Made by a program: the position numbers and the translations under genes
The notes under the pieces: model-generated
Seen by the model: the letters and a program-made list of their open reading frames with translations, nothing else
Databases searched by the model: none
Told to the model about the DNA's origin: nothing
Origin: Membranihabitans maritimus
GTDB lineage: Bacteria; Bacteroidota; Bacteroidia; Chitinophagales; Saprospiraceae
Direction: 5' to 3'
Assembly (NCBI RefSeq): GCF_021729145.1
Contig: NZ_JAJSLW010000002.1
Coordinates: forward strand, 372,001-436,000
DNA length: 64,000 nt
Shown: piece by piece, positions 45,218 through 53,788 of the stretch
How the letters are laid out: each line of letters begins with the position of its first letter
How positions within the stretch are numbered: the stretch's first letter is position 1

Positions 45218-46693
45218 GTGAAAAAAAGAATAGCCTTGATTGGCATATATCACGAATCTAATACCTTTATTTCCCGGAAGACAAACTATCAAAACTTTGT
45301 GGATAGTCATCTTTTAAAAGGGGCTGATATAAGGGAAGAGTATTTACATGCCTATCATGAAATAGGGGGGATTTTGGAAATATTTGATGATTCGGATATG
45401 GTAATTGATCCGTTGTTATTTGCAGAAGCAACACCTGGTGGGATTATTGAGAACCTTTGTTTTGAAAAACTTGCGGGAGAAACAATGGACCTTTTGCAGG
45501 CAAGAGGTCCCTGGGATGGGGTTATGATTTGTGCTCACGGAGCTGCTGTAGCGGAAAATTTATCTGATACGGATGGTGAGTGGTTAGCACGAGTTAGAAA
45601 AGTTGTTGGAGATGAGGTTCCAATTGTTTGTACTATTGACCCACATGCCAATGTAAGTAAGAAGATGGTAGGAGCCACAGATGCGATGGTAGCTTATTCT
45701 ACGAATCCACATTTGGATCAAAGGGAAACTGGGATAGCAGCAGCAGAATTGATGTTGTCTCATCTTAGAAAGGAGGTTAAATTAGTACAATCCTATTGCC
45801 CTACATCCGTGTCGATAAGTATAGAACAACAGGCTACAGCTGAAGAACCCTGTGCAGTTTTATATGATAAGGCTAAAGAAATAGAAAAAATTGCAGGAGT
45901 GCTATCGGTCAGTGTAGTCCTCGGTTTTCCTTATTCGGATGTTGAAAAAATGGGTAGTTCATTTATTGTAGTAACGGATGGTGACTTGGATAAAGCGGTT
46001 GAATTATCAAATTCATTGGGTAATTATTTGGAAGATAATCGTCACTTATTTGTAGGGATGAAGGTAAGTCCGGAGGATGCCGTAAATAGGTCAAGAAAAT
46101 TAGATAAACCGGTGTTATTACTGGATATGGGCGATAATGTAGGAGGAGGTTCGCCAGGAGACAGTACGATTCTTTTAAAAGAAATTCTAAATGAAAGAGA
46201 TGTTAACTTTTTTGTTTGTCTTTATGATCCCGAGGCTGTTGTTGAGTGCGAAAGGGTTGGTGTAGGAGGTAATTTAGAAATTTTCGTGGGAGGCAAGACT
46301 GATCGTTGGCATGGGAAACCATTATTGTTAAAATTATTGGTAGAAAAGATTGAAGATGGATTGTTTAGAGAAAGTGAGCCTCGACATGGAGGACAGGTAA
46401 AATATAATATGGGAAGAACTATTATTGCAAAAACAAGTAACGGGTCCACTTTGATGTTGATTTCCAAACGAATACCTCCTTTTAGTTTGAGTCAATTGAC
46501 AACGTTTGGGATCAATCCCGAGACTTTTGATGTGATAATTGCCAAGGGGGTACAAGCGCCTGTTGCTGCCTATGCCCCGGTTTGCCCTTCGCTTATTAGG
46601 GTAAATACCCCGGGTGTTACTTGTGCGGATGCGACACAGTTAAGTTTTGAGTTTAGACGGAGGCCGTTATTCCCTTTTGAGGACTGGGAATAG
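45218..46693 (+). CDS. M81 family metallopeptidase (microcystinase C/MlrC-like)
   Basis: Starting at GTG 45218 the protein (491 residues) begins MKKRIALIGIYHESNTF, the standard MlrC N-terminus. It has zinc-site motifs CTIDPHANVS and YSTNPHLDQRETG, and DMGDNVGGGSPGDST in the C-terminal half. An upstream extension to 45140 is repeat-derived and rejected. MlrC cleaves the linear Adda-containing peptide from microcystin, but most M81 proteins, which often adjoin RidA and aldolase genes, have unknown amide substrates. Here it may cleave an amide bond in a modified sugar or amino-acid conjugate. It has no signal peptide. Confidence 0.85.
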   Translation: MKKRIALIGIYHESNTFISRKTNYQNFVDSHLLKGADIREEYLHAYHEIGGILEIFDDSDMVIDPLLFAEATPGGIIENLCFEKLAGETMDLLQARGPWDGVMICAHGAAVAENLSDTDGEWLARVRKVVGDEVPIVCTIDPHANVSKKMVGATDAMVAYSTNPHLDQRETGIAAAELMLSHLRKEVKLVQSYCPTSVSISIEQQATAEEPCAVLYDKAKEIEKIAGVLSVSVVLGFPYSDVEKMGSSFIVVTDGDLDKAVELSNSLGNYLEDNRHLFVGMKVSPEDAVNRSRKLDKPVLLLDMGDNVGGGSPGDSTILLKEILNERDVNFFVCLYDPEAVVECERVGVGGNLEIFVGGKTDRWHGKPLLLKLLVEKIEDGLFRESEPRHGGQVKYNMGRTIIAKTSNGSTLMLISKRIPPFSLSQLTTFGINPETFDVIIAKGVQAPVAAYAPVCPSLIRVNTPGVTCADATQLSFEFRRRPLFPFEDWE

Positions 46694-46754
46694 GTATTGA
46701 TCAATAACATGTATAGTTGTTGACGGAGTGATAGATAACTTAATAGTACCTGAT

Positions 46755-46945
46755 ATCTGACCCTTTCAGGGTCATTTGAAGGCCTTATTTTGTTCTAACA
46801 TATATCAGACCCCAATGGGGTCTTTTTGAACATAAATTATTATAGCTTACTTCTTATACGGCAGAAAATCCCAGGGGGGGATTGGAAGTATGTTAGCAAT
46901 AAATATTAAGGTTGAAAATCGACCCCAGTGGGTGTTGGATTAAAA
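46755..46945 (+). repeat. Multi-hairpin repeat, family 2 copy
   Basis: Stems GACCC/GGGTC (46759-46773) and GACCCC/GGGGTC (46808-46822) are followed by AATCCC..GGGATT near 46867-46883 and an imperfect GACCCC..GGGT stem at 46921-46934. The order, the tails such as tttgaa and ggattggaagtatgttagc, and the spacing match the two tandem copies at 3064-3470. Confidence 0.75.
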
Positions 46946-46960
46946 TTATGAATAATAAAA

Positions 46961-47791
46961 ATGAAGATAGAAACGGTCACTAATTTAGATTTTTATACGG
47001 AAGGCCCGGGTCTGGATGGTTTCGGTAATTTATTTTTTACCACATTGACAGGAGGTGTAATTATGAAAATGGATCCATCTGGTGAAATTTCGGAATGGTC
47101 GAGATTGCAATGTCCAAATGGTCAAAGAATATTGGATAACGGAGACCATTTAGTATGTGAGACGGGAATGAAATCTATATTACAACTGAACTCACAAGGC
47201 AATATCGTTAGAACCTTGGTAAATCAAAAATGCGCAGGAATCTCATTTTCTTCACCAAATGATCTCGCTATTGATAGTGAAGGGGGTGTTTATTTTACAG
47301 ACTCGGTCCGTCATAGCGGCAAAGTTTTCTACATAAGCAGTAGTGGCGATGAACGGCTATTAACGAAAGGGATGGATTATCCCAATGGTATTGCTTTATC
47401 CCATGATGAGAAAAATGTATTTGTAGCGGAGAGTTATACAAATAGGATTCTCGTTTTGGAATTATCCGAACCGGGGATCTGCAGAAAACCACCCAGAGTT
47501 TTTGTAGACCTACCTAAAAATCAGAATCCTATTGACAGGCAAAATATGCCTTATACGGCTAATTTGCCGGATGGAATTGCATTTGATGACGAAGGAAATC
47601 TTTGGGTGGCCCATTATGGAATGGGAGCATTGCAAGTGGTGGATCAATCGGGAAGATATATAACCTCGGTCCCTACAGGTATCCCGGCTACAAGTAATTT
47701 ATGTTTTACAAAAGACTACAAGAATATTTATGTGTCGGGAGGAAGCGGAGAGCCTGGGCCCGGTATGATCCATAAAGTTATTTTGGAATAG
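46961..47791 (+). CDS. SMP-30/gluconolactonase-like protein
   Basis: The 276-residue propeller protein has the metal-binding residues of SMP-30 lactonases: Glu in FYTEGPGLD, Asn in SSPNDLAID, Asn in YPNGIALS and Asp in LPDGIAFDDEGNLWVA. These enzymes hydrolyse sugar lactones to acids. It has no signal peptide, so it is probably cytoplasmic. With the SDR, aldo/keto reductase and aldolases nearby, it suggests an oxidative branch with lactone intermediates. It is 16 bases before the mutarotase-transporter gene. Confidence 0.85.
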   Translation: MKIETVTNLDFYTEGPGLDGFGNLFFTTLTGGVIMKMDPSGEISEWSRLQCPNGQRILDNGDHLVCETGMKSILQLNSQGNIVRTLVNQKCAGISFSSPNDLAIDSEGGVYFTDSVRHSGKVFYISSSGDERLLTKGMDYPNGIALSHDEKNVFVAESYTNRILVLELSEPGICRKPPRVFVDLPKNQNPIDRQNMPYTANLPDGIAFDDEGNLWVAHYGMGALQVVDQSGRYITSVPTGIPATSNLCFTKDYKNIYVSGGSGEPGPGMIHKVILE

Positions 47792-47807
47792 ACAAGATAA
47801 AAATGTA

Positions 47808-50348
47808 ATGAAAAAACGTATACTTTTTTTTATAGCAATTCTCTCATTCTTTTATGGTTTTGGGCAATCCGACCAAATTAGAATTGATTCACTCACTCCG
47901 TTACCGGATAAAGAAGGATTTGCAGGAATGTTTGCCGGGGTAAGTAATGACGTTCTGTTGTGCATGGGAGGTGCCAATTTTCCAAATGGCCGACCTTGGG
48001 AGAATGGAAAAAAGGTGTGGTATGATCATATTTACGCCCTGGAAGATGAAGGTGGCAAATGGATAAAACTGGATCAAAAACTACCCGACCATATAGGGTA
48101 TGGCGTATCCGTAAATTTTGAAGACCAGGTACTTATCATTGGAGGTAGCAATTCGGATCGACATTTCAACCAAGTGCTGGGTGTTAAATATAGGGAAGGT
48201 GAAATTATTTTCATAGAAGATTATCCTGCTTTGCCGGTGCCATTGGCTATGATGAGTGGTACATTGGTAGGTACCACAATTTATGTTGCCGGTGGACTGG
48301 TAACCGGGGATGGAAAACCTACGAACCATTTTTTTGCTTTGGATTTGTCACATCCCAAGGATCAAATGGTATGGAAGGCATTACCTGCATGGCCCGGAGA
48401 ACCGAGACAATTGTCTGTAGCTGCGGCCAAGGACAATAAGTTTTACTTATTTAGCGGTATAAATGTAAGTGTGGAGGCGGATGGAGCAACCAATCGAAAA
48501 TTACTTAAAGATGCTTATGTCTTTGACCCGGAAAATAACAATTGGAATACATTGCCTCCAATGCCCCGTGCAGTAGCTGCAGGGCCAAATCCAGCTCCAG
48601 TGTTAGGACTAAATCATATTGTTTTTCCGGGGGGCTTGGATGGCGAAACGGCAGAACATACTGACCCCGAGACCCATCCGGGTTTTTTGAATGAGGTTTT
48701 ATCGTATAACACCTTGAGTAAATCCTATGCGACTGTTGGTGCATTTCCGGTGGGAACTTCAAGAGTCACATTGCCAAGTACTCAGTGGAATGGTAAGTGG
48801 GTTTTGCCTTCCGGTGAGTCCGGTCCGGGGGTAAGATCGCCCAAAGTGTTAACAGTTTCAAACGAATTGAAATTTGGTAAATGGAATTGGATTTTCCTTT
48901 TGGCATATCTGCTGGGCATGCTTTACATTGGTTATTATTATTCGAAAAGGGGGAAGACTACGGACGATTATTTTGTGGCTGGGAGGAGGATACCATGGTG
49001 GGCTGCGGGGTTAAGTATCTATGGAACCCAATTGAGTGCAATTACATTTATGGCGATTCCGGCTATAGTATATGCTACTGACTGGACGCTGGCGTTGGGT
49101 TCTTTAATGATATTGGCTATCGTACCGATAATAATAAAATTTTATTTGCCGTTTTTTCGTCGCTTAAATGTTACGACGGCCTATGAATACCTTGAAGAGA
49201 GATTCAATGTAAAAGTTCGAACATTAGCTAGCGTTACTTTTATACTTATGCAATTAGCAAGAATTGGAATCGTTCTATATCTTCCTGCTATAGCTATCTC
49301 ATCGGTAACGGGAATTGATATTTTTTTATGTATTGCCATAATGGGGGTTTTCTGCACTATCTATACGGTAATGGGAGGTATAGAGGCCGTGATCTGGACC
49401 GATGTTATTCAGGTTTTAGTCTTATTAGGGGGGGCGATCTGTTGTATATTTATCGCTTCTTTGAATGTTGAAGGGGGTATCACAGAGATAATCTATAAAG
49501 GAATTGAATTTGATAAGTTCAAAATGTTTCACAAAGGATGGGATCCATCCCGATTAGTTATTTGGGTGGCATTTGTAAGCTTTTTCTTTTTAAATATAAT
49601 ACCCTATACTTCAGATCAAACAGTAGTTCAGCGTTATCTGACTGTGAAAAACGAAAAAGAAGCTGCTAAAAGCTTATGGACAAATGGCCTTTTAATGATT
49701 CCGGGAATCGTTGTTTTTTTTGGGTTGGGAACGACTCTTTTTGTTTATTATTTTGATAATCCGGGAGTGATAAATTCTAATAGGCCAGACGAACTACTAC
49801 CTTATTATATCGTGCAGAAATTACCGGTTGGTCTGGCAGGGACAGTTATTGCAGCCCTTTTTGCTGCCAGTATGTCTTCGTTGGATAGCAGTATGAATAG
49901 TATTGCTTCTGCATATATAACAGATATTCACAGCCGATTTCGAAAAGGAACACGAGATAGCGATAATCTCAGACTTGCTAAATGGATAACCATTTTTATT
50001 GGTGTGTTGGGAACGAGTTCAGCTATGTTTATTGCCATAGCTAATGTGGACTATATTTTCGATTATTTTCAGGAAGTTTTGGGGTTGTTTGGGGGCGGAC
50101 TGGCGGGAATATTTATTTTGGCAGTGTTTATACCGCGGGCGAATTCAATTGGGGCAATTGCCGGATTATTCGGAAGTGCCTTGATTACATGGGGAGTAAA
50201 AAATCAAACGGACATAACAGGATATCTTTATGCAGCTGTTGGTGTTATTAGTTGTGTCCTGATAGGTTATTTTGTGAGTCTTGCATTCGGAAAAAAAGCG
50301 GACGGAGAACAATTGACATATCACAACCTCTTAGAAAACAATTCTTAA
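47808..50348 (+). CDS. Fusion of NanM-like mutarotase and sodium:solute symporter
   Basis: The 846-residue protein has a signal (FFIAILSFFYGFG), then a kelch propeller (about 20-355; MGGANFPNGRPWENGKKVWYD, IYVAGGLVTGDG) of the cyclically permuted mutarotase type, relatives of NanM. From about residue 360 it continues as a sodium:solute symporter with roughly 13-14 helices, including GRRIPWWAAGLSIYGTQLSA and the sodium-site region SSLDSSMNSIASA. The propeller would lie in the periplasm and convert the released sugar anomer before uptake. A NanM relative together with an NAL-type lyase is the best single clue that the cargo is a nonulosonic acid. Confidence 0.9.
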   Translation: MKKRILFFIAILSFFYGFGQSDQIRIDSLTPLPDKEGFAGMFAGVSNDVLLCMGGANFPNGRPWENGKKVWYDHIYALEDEGGKWIKLDQKLPDHIGYGVSVNFEDQVLIIGGSNSDRHFNQVLGVKYREGEIIFIEDYPALPVPLAMMSGTLVGTTIYVAGGLVTGDGKPTNHFFALDLSHPKDQMVWKALPAWPGEPRQLSVAAAKDNKFYLFSGINVSVEADGATNRKLLKDAYVFDPENNNWNTLPPMPRAVAAGPNPAPVLGLNHIVFPGGLDGETAEHTDPETHPGFLNEVLSYNTLSKSYATVGAFPVGTSRVTLPSTQWNGKWVLPSGESGPGVRSPKVLTVSNELKFGKWNWIFLLAYLLGMLYIGYYYSKRGKTTDDYFVAGRRIPWWAAGLSIYGTQLSAITFMAIPAIVYATDWTLALGSLMILAIVPIIIKFYLPFFRRLNVTTAYEYLEERFNVKVRTLASVTFILMQLARIGIVLYLPAIAISSVTGIDIFLCIAIMGVFCTIYTVMGGIEAVIWTDVIQVLVLLGGAICCIFIASLNVEGGITEIIYKGIEFDKFKMFHKGWDPSRLVIWVAFVSFFFLNIIPYTSDQTVVQRYLTVKNEKEAAKSLWTNGLLMIPGIVVFFGLGTTLFVYYFDNPGVINSNRPDELLPYYIVQKLPVGLAGTVIAALFAASMSSLDSSMNSIASAYITDIHSRFRKGTRDSDNLRLAKWITIFIGVLGTSSAMFIAIANVDYIFDYFQEVLGLFGGGLAGIFILAVFIPRANSIGAIAGLFGSALITWGVKNQTDITGYLYAAVGVISCVLIGYFVSLAFGKKADGEQLTYHNLLENNS

Positions 50349-50355
50349 TAATATA

Positions 50356-51258
50356 ATGAAGATATCAAAATTGACCTTGGGGACTGTGCAGCTAGGCCTT
50401 GATTATAGCATTCATAATCCCAAACCAACCCTGGAAGAAAGTAAATCTATTTTAAGAACAGCCTTCGACCTGGGAATCAATACCCTTGATACAGCCCGGG
50501 AATATGGTAGTTCGGAAGAAGTGATAGGTTCGTTTTTAGAGGAAGGACTCAATCCTATGGTCGTTACGAAATTTAAAGTGAACCCATCCCACCTGAAGAA
50601 TCCGGGTACAGCATTTAACGAAGCATTTGACAGTATTTCCAGGTCATTAAAAATGTTGAAATTAGATAAAATACCAATTTTACTTTTTCACAAAGGGCCG
50701 GATCATAGCCTGGAGGATACCTGTAAAGTAATTCCCGGAATCTTGAGAAAATTGAAAGATCTCGATCTCATTGAAAAAGGGGGTGTTTCTGTATTTGAGC
50801 CGGAGGAAATAAAAGAATTAATGGAGTATGAGGATATACAAGCATTTCAAGTCCCGGTTAATATTTTTGATCACAGATTAATGAAATCCGGGGTCCTTGA
50901 ATATTTAGACTCATCTGGCAGGATCGTTTTTGCAAGAAGTATTTTCTTAAAGGGGTTATTTTTTAATTCCGAGAGACAATTAAAAGGAATATTTGAGGAG
51001 GCTGTTCCTTATATTCGAAAACTTCAAGAAATAGTAAGTAGGACGAATTTGTCTGTAGCAGAAATGGCTTTTTTATTTGTCAGGGATATTCCTGGAATAA
51101 CCAGTTTGGTGGTAGGTGCAGACAATGTTCAACAAATAGAGCAGAACAGTAAGTTAATGAATAAAGCAGCCCTTAAACCAGGTTTAAGGGAGGAAATTTA
51201 TGAAAGCTTTGCATCTGTGCCAAAAAAAGTAATTACACCACACATATGGAATATATAA
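50356..51258 (+). CDS. Aldo/keto reductase
   Basis: The 300-residue TIM-barrel protein has the family's catalytic residues: DTAREYGSSE with Asp and Tyr, VTKFKV with Lys, and LLFHKGP with His. VGADNVQQIEQN near the end lies where the NADPH-binding phosphate site is found. The group reduces aldehydes or ketones of sugars. It begins 7 bases after the symporter gene, so it is in the same transcript. A role in handling the aldehyde or keto product of an aldolase is inferred. Confidence 0.85.
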   Translation: MKISKLTLGTVQLGLDYSIHNPKPTLEESKSILRTAFDLGINTLDTAREYGSSEEVIGSFLEEGLNPMVVTKFKVNPSHLKNPGTAFNEAFDSISRSLKMLKLDKIPILLFHKGPDHSLEDTCKVIPGILRKLKDLDLIEKGGVSVFEPEEIKELMEYEDIQAFQVPVNIFDHRLMKSGVLEYLDSSGRIVFARSIFLKGLFFNSERQLKGIFEEAVPYIRKLQEIVSRTNLSVAEMAFLFVRDIPGITSLVVGADNVQQIEQNSKLMNKAALKPGLREEIYESFASVPKKVITPHIWNI

Positions 51259-51316
51259 TTCGCACGGAATTGGAATTGAAAAAAAGTATTTACCAAATTA
51301 AAAATGACCTTTTAAA

Positions 51317-52114
51317 ATGAGTGTATTAGATAGATTTAAATTGGATGGGAAAGTCATTATTGTTACTGGAGGATCAGGACTATATGGGAAGTCTATTTCA
51401 ACTGCTCTGGCAGAAGCAGGGGCAAATGTTGTAATTGCATCAAGAAATGTAAATGATTGTACTTTATGGGCGGAAAAACTGGTGTCCCAGGGATGGAACG
51501 CAATGGGAATGGAACTTGACTTGGGCGATGAAGATTCTATTACCTGCTTTGTAAATGACGTTTTAGACAGATATGGACACATAGATGTTCTTGTTAATAA
51601 TGCCGTTTCGAGAGCGGGTTTTGAAAATCTGGAGAATATGACCAAAGTGGGATGGGAAGATTCTCAAAGGGTTAATTCCACCGGATTGATGATCATTACC
51701 CGGGAGGTGGTTAAATCTATGATAAAAAGCAATAGTGGAAATATTATAAATATCGGTTCCATCCAGGGTGTAGTTGGACCCAACTTTAGAGTTTATGGAG
51801 ATACAGGAATGACAAGTCCCTTAAATTATACGTATGATAAGTGGGGAATGGTTGGTTTTACAAAATGGTTGTCCAATTTTTATGCAAAAAATGGTATTCG
51901 AGTCAATTGTATAAGTCCCGGTGGATTTGGACCCGGAGTTGATGCGATGGAAGGAAAGGAAGAATTTATTGAAAATTACAAGAGGCTGACACCTATGCAG
52001 AGATTTGCGGATGAACACGACATCAAAGGACCGATATTGTTTTTAGCATCGGAAGCATCCTCTTATGTGACAGGACATAACCTGGTAGTGGACGGGGGAT
52101 GGACTGCATGGTAA
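51317..52114 (+). CDS. Short-chain dehydrogenase/reductase 2
   Basis: The 265-residue SDR has TGGSGLYG for cofactor binding, NNAVSRAG, the catalytic Ser in NIGSIQG and YTYDK for the Tyr-Lys pair, followed by NCISPGGFGPGV and VVDGGWTAW. A longer insertion than usual (about 15 residues) separates the Ser and Tyr, as in gluconate 5-dehydrogenase-like enzymes. It is the last gene of the block, 58 bases after the reductase and 10 bases before a candidate terminator. Confidence 0.85.
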   Translation: MSVLDRFKLDGKVIIVTGGSGLYGKSISTALAEAGANVVIASRNVNDCTLWAEKLVSQGWNAMGMELDLGDEDSITCFVNDVLDRYGHIDVLVNNAVSRAGFENLENMTKVGWEDSQRVNSTGLMIITREVVKSMIKSNSGNIINIGSIQGVVGPNFRVYGDTGMTSPLNYTYDKWGMVGFTKWLSNFYAKNGIRVNCISPGGFGPGVDAMEGKEEFIENYKRLTPMQRFADEHDIKGPILFLASEASSYVTGHNLVVDGGWTAW

Positions 52115-52464
52115 AGGTAAATACCCTGAACCCAGGGAGTCGTTTTTGTTTCAGATAGAAAAAGAATCAAATGGACAAGGTTTGCCCTCTTATTCCGGGT
52201 AGGCACTGTCCTTTCTGCCGGGTATAATCGATGGCAATTCCCTACCGATTTATCAGGATAAAATAAGAGATGGGAATACAAAAAGCTCTGCTACACACTT
52301 GAAGCTTATAGGCTATTTTATATTTCAGGATTTCTTCACCATTAAAAAACAGAAACCATCTTCCTGTTAAGGTTCTAAATTGTTCGCGATCCGGTCAGTA
52401 TTCGACATTGGATCTTGCTATTGCCAATGTTTCAGCATTCTGCATCTTCATCGAATTCAAAAAA
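52115..52464. other. Intergenic region between convergent genes
   Basis: Apart from the terminator hairpin, these 350 bases show no credible gene. A few short inverted repeats (such as CCGGGTA near 52197) are present but not clearly functional. Confidence 0.35.
52124..52150 (+). terminator. Candidate rho-independent terminator of the large block
   Basis: CCCTG (52124-52128) pairs with CAGGG (52133-52137) around a 4-base loop, followed by a T-rich tail (agtcgtttttgttt). It lies 10 bases after the last SDR stop, a suitable end for the 28-kb transcription block. The stem is short, so efficiency is uncertain. Confidence 0.5.
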
Positions 52465-53133
52465 CTATATTTCAACGGTAATGACATTTTCGCCTGCTCC
52501 TAATTCATTTAATGCTTTTTTAATGTCTTTGACCATTGCATCAGGGCCACAAATATAGAATTCCTGATCGAAGGAATGGAGTTTGGTTTCAAGATAGGCT
52601 TTGTCAATTAGGCTGTGATCAAAACCTTCTTTTTCTTCGTCGGTTAAAGTGTTGATAAAGCGGTCGCCCAACAGTGATTCAAATTCCTTTCTAAGTATGA
52701 TATCTTTCTCTGTTTTATTGGAAAATAGTAGTTGATTGTTCCCTATTATATTTTCTTTTTTTAATTGCCTGAATATGGCAATAAAGGGAGTTACGCCAGC
52801 CCCTCCTGCTATAAAAGTTCCTTCACCTTTATATTTTATAGCACCCCATACATCGTGGATGATTAATTCATCTCCTCTTCGAAGACTGTCAATATGTTTG
52901 GTAACGCCATTGTGATCATCATAGATTTTTATAGTAAATTCCAAAAAAGGATCACTATTGAGGCATGTAAAAGTAAAAGGGCGTTTTTCGTCTTTCCAAT
53001 CCGGGTGGTTAATAGCTACTTCAGTAGCCTGACCAGGTATAAATTCATACCCCTCCGGCTTCTCAATTTTAAAACTTTTTACGTCATGTGTTATTCTCTC
53101 TACCTGAAGTATTCTTACGATATGTTTATCCAT
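52465..53133 (-). CDS. Ferredoxin-NADP reductase-like flavoprotein
   Basis: The 222-residue protein has an FAD-binding barrel (KRPFTFTCLNSDP near residues 50-62, in the position of the RxYS/T flavin motif) and an NAD(P)-binding half (GGAGVTPFIAIFRQL, LLFSNKTEKDIILR, FYICGPDAMVKDI). It resembles the stand-alone reductase units of phenol hydroxylase/flavohaemoglobin type without an iron-sulfur domain. The electron acceptor is unknown. It is a single reverse-strand gene and seems unrelated to the glycan block. Confidence 0.85.
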   Translation of the reverse strand: MDKHIVRILQVERITHDVKSFKIEKPEGYEFIPGQATEVAINHPDWKDEKRPFTFTCLNSDPFLEFTIKIYDDHNGVTKHIDSLRRGDELIIHDVWGAIKYKGEGTFIAGGAGVTPFIAIFRQLKKENIIGNNQLLFSNKTEKDIILRKEFESLLGDRFINTLTDEEKEGFDHSLIDKAYLETKLHSFDQEFYICGPDAMVKDIKKALNELGAGENVITVEI

Positions 53134-53281
53134 TGGTCACTGGTTTGATTTTGTATTTGATCTCTATTCCTTGTTATTACCAACAAGTATTGGGCGAAAT
53201 TTGTTTGGAGTAAAATGTTTATTACATTATATGTGTTCGTAATTCTTAAGAAATAGGTTGAGTTTTTATAAATTGCTGAAC

Positions 53282-53788
53282 ATGGATACAGCTGCTCAAA
53301 TTATTGAAAAGTTTGACTTGAAACCTCATCCGGAAGGAGGGTTTTACAAACAGACTTATAAGGCTTCTAATATAATTAGTGAAAGAAATTTAGGCGCTGA
53401 ATTTGCTGGTAGTCGTTATTTTTGCACCGGTATCTATTACTTATTGGAAAAAGGTTCTTTTTCTGCTTTTCACAGAATTAAGCAGGATGAAATTTGGCAT
53501 TTTTATAAGGGATGTGCAATTGAATTACATATGATATCTCCAAAAGGAAGATATTCCAATGTTAATATTGGAAATGACATTAGAAATGGAGAGGTTCCCC
53601 AGTTTGTTGTTCCGGCCCATTATTGGTTTGCTGCAAATTTAGTAGAAGGGGGGATATATTCACTTGTAGGATGTACGGTTTCCCCGGGGTTTGATTTCAG
53701 AGATTTTGAAATAGGTGATCGGGGAGAATTGATTCGACAATTTCCGGATTTTAAAAATATTATTCTCAAATTAACGAAAGAGAAATGA
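53282..53788 (+). CDS. Cupin_5 (DUF985) family protein
   Basis: The protein of about 168 residues begins MDTAAQIIEKFDL at ATG 53282; an in-frame TTG at 53258 is less likely. It has the DUF985 pattern LKPHPEGGFYKQTY, FHRIKQDEIWHFYKG and LVGCTVSPGFDFRDFEI. The histidines of the cupin barrel may bind a metal. Function is unknown; the fold resembles sugar epimerases. It overlaps the acetyltransferase gene by four bases. Confidence 0.85.
   Translation: MDTAAQIIEKFDLKPHPEGGFYKQTYKASNIISERNLGAEFAGSRYFCTGIYYLLEKGSFSAFHRIKQDEIWHFYKGCAIELHMISPKGRYSNVNIGNDIRNGEVPQFVVPAHYWFAANLVEGGIYSLVGCTVSPGFDFRDFEIGDRGELIRQFPDFKNIILKLTKEK

Noticed and set aside
44458-46945. Possible CRISPR array from the repeated hairpins
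   Set aside because: The repeats are irregularly spaced, vary in stem sequence and lack uniform spacers or cas genes; they fit REP-like elements.
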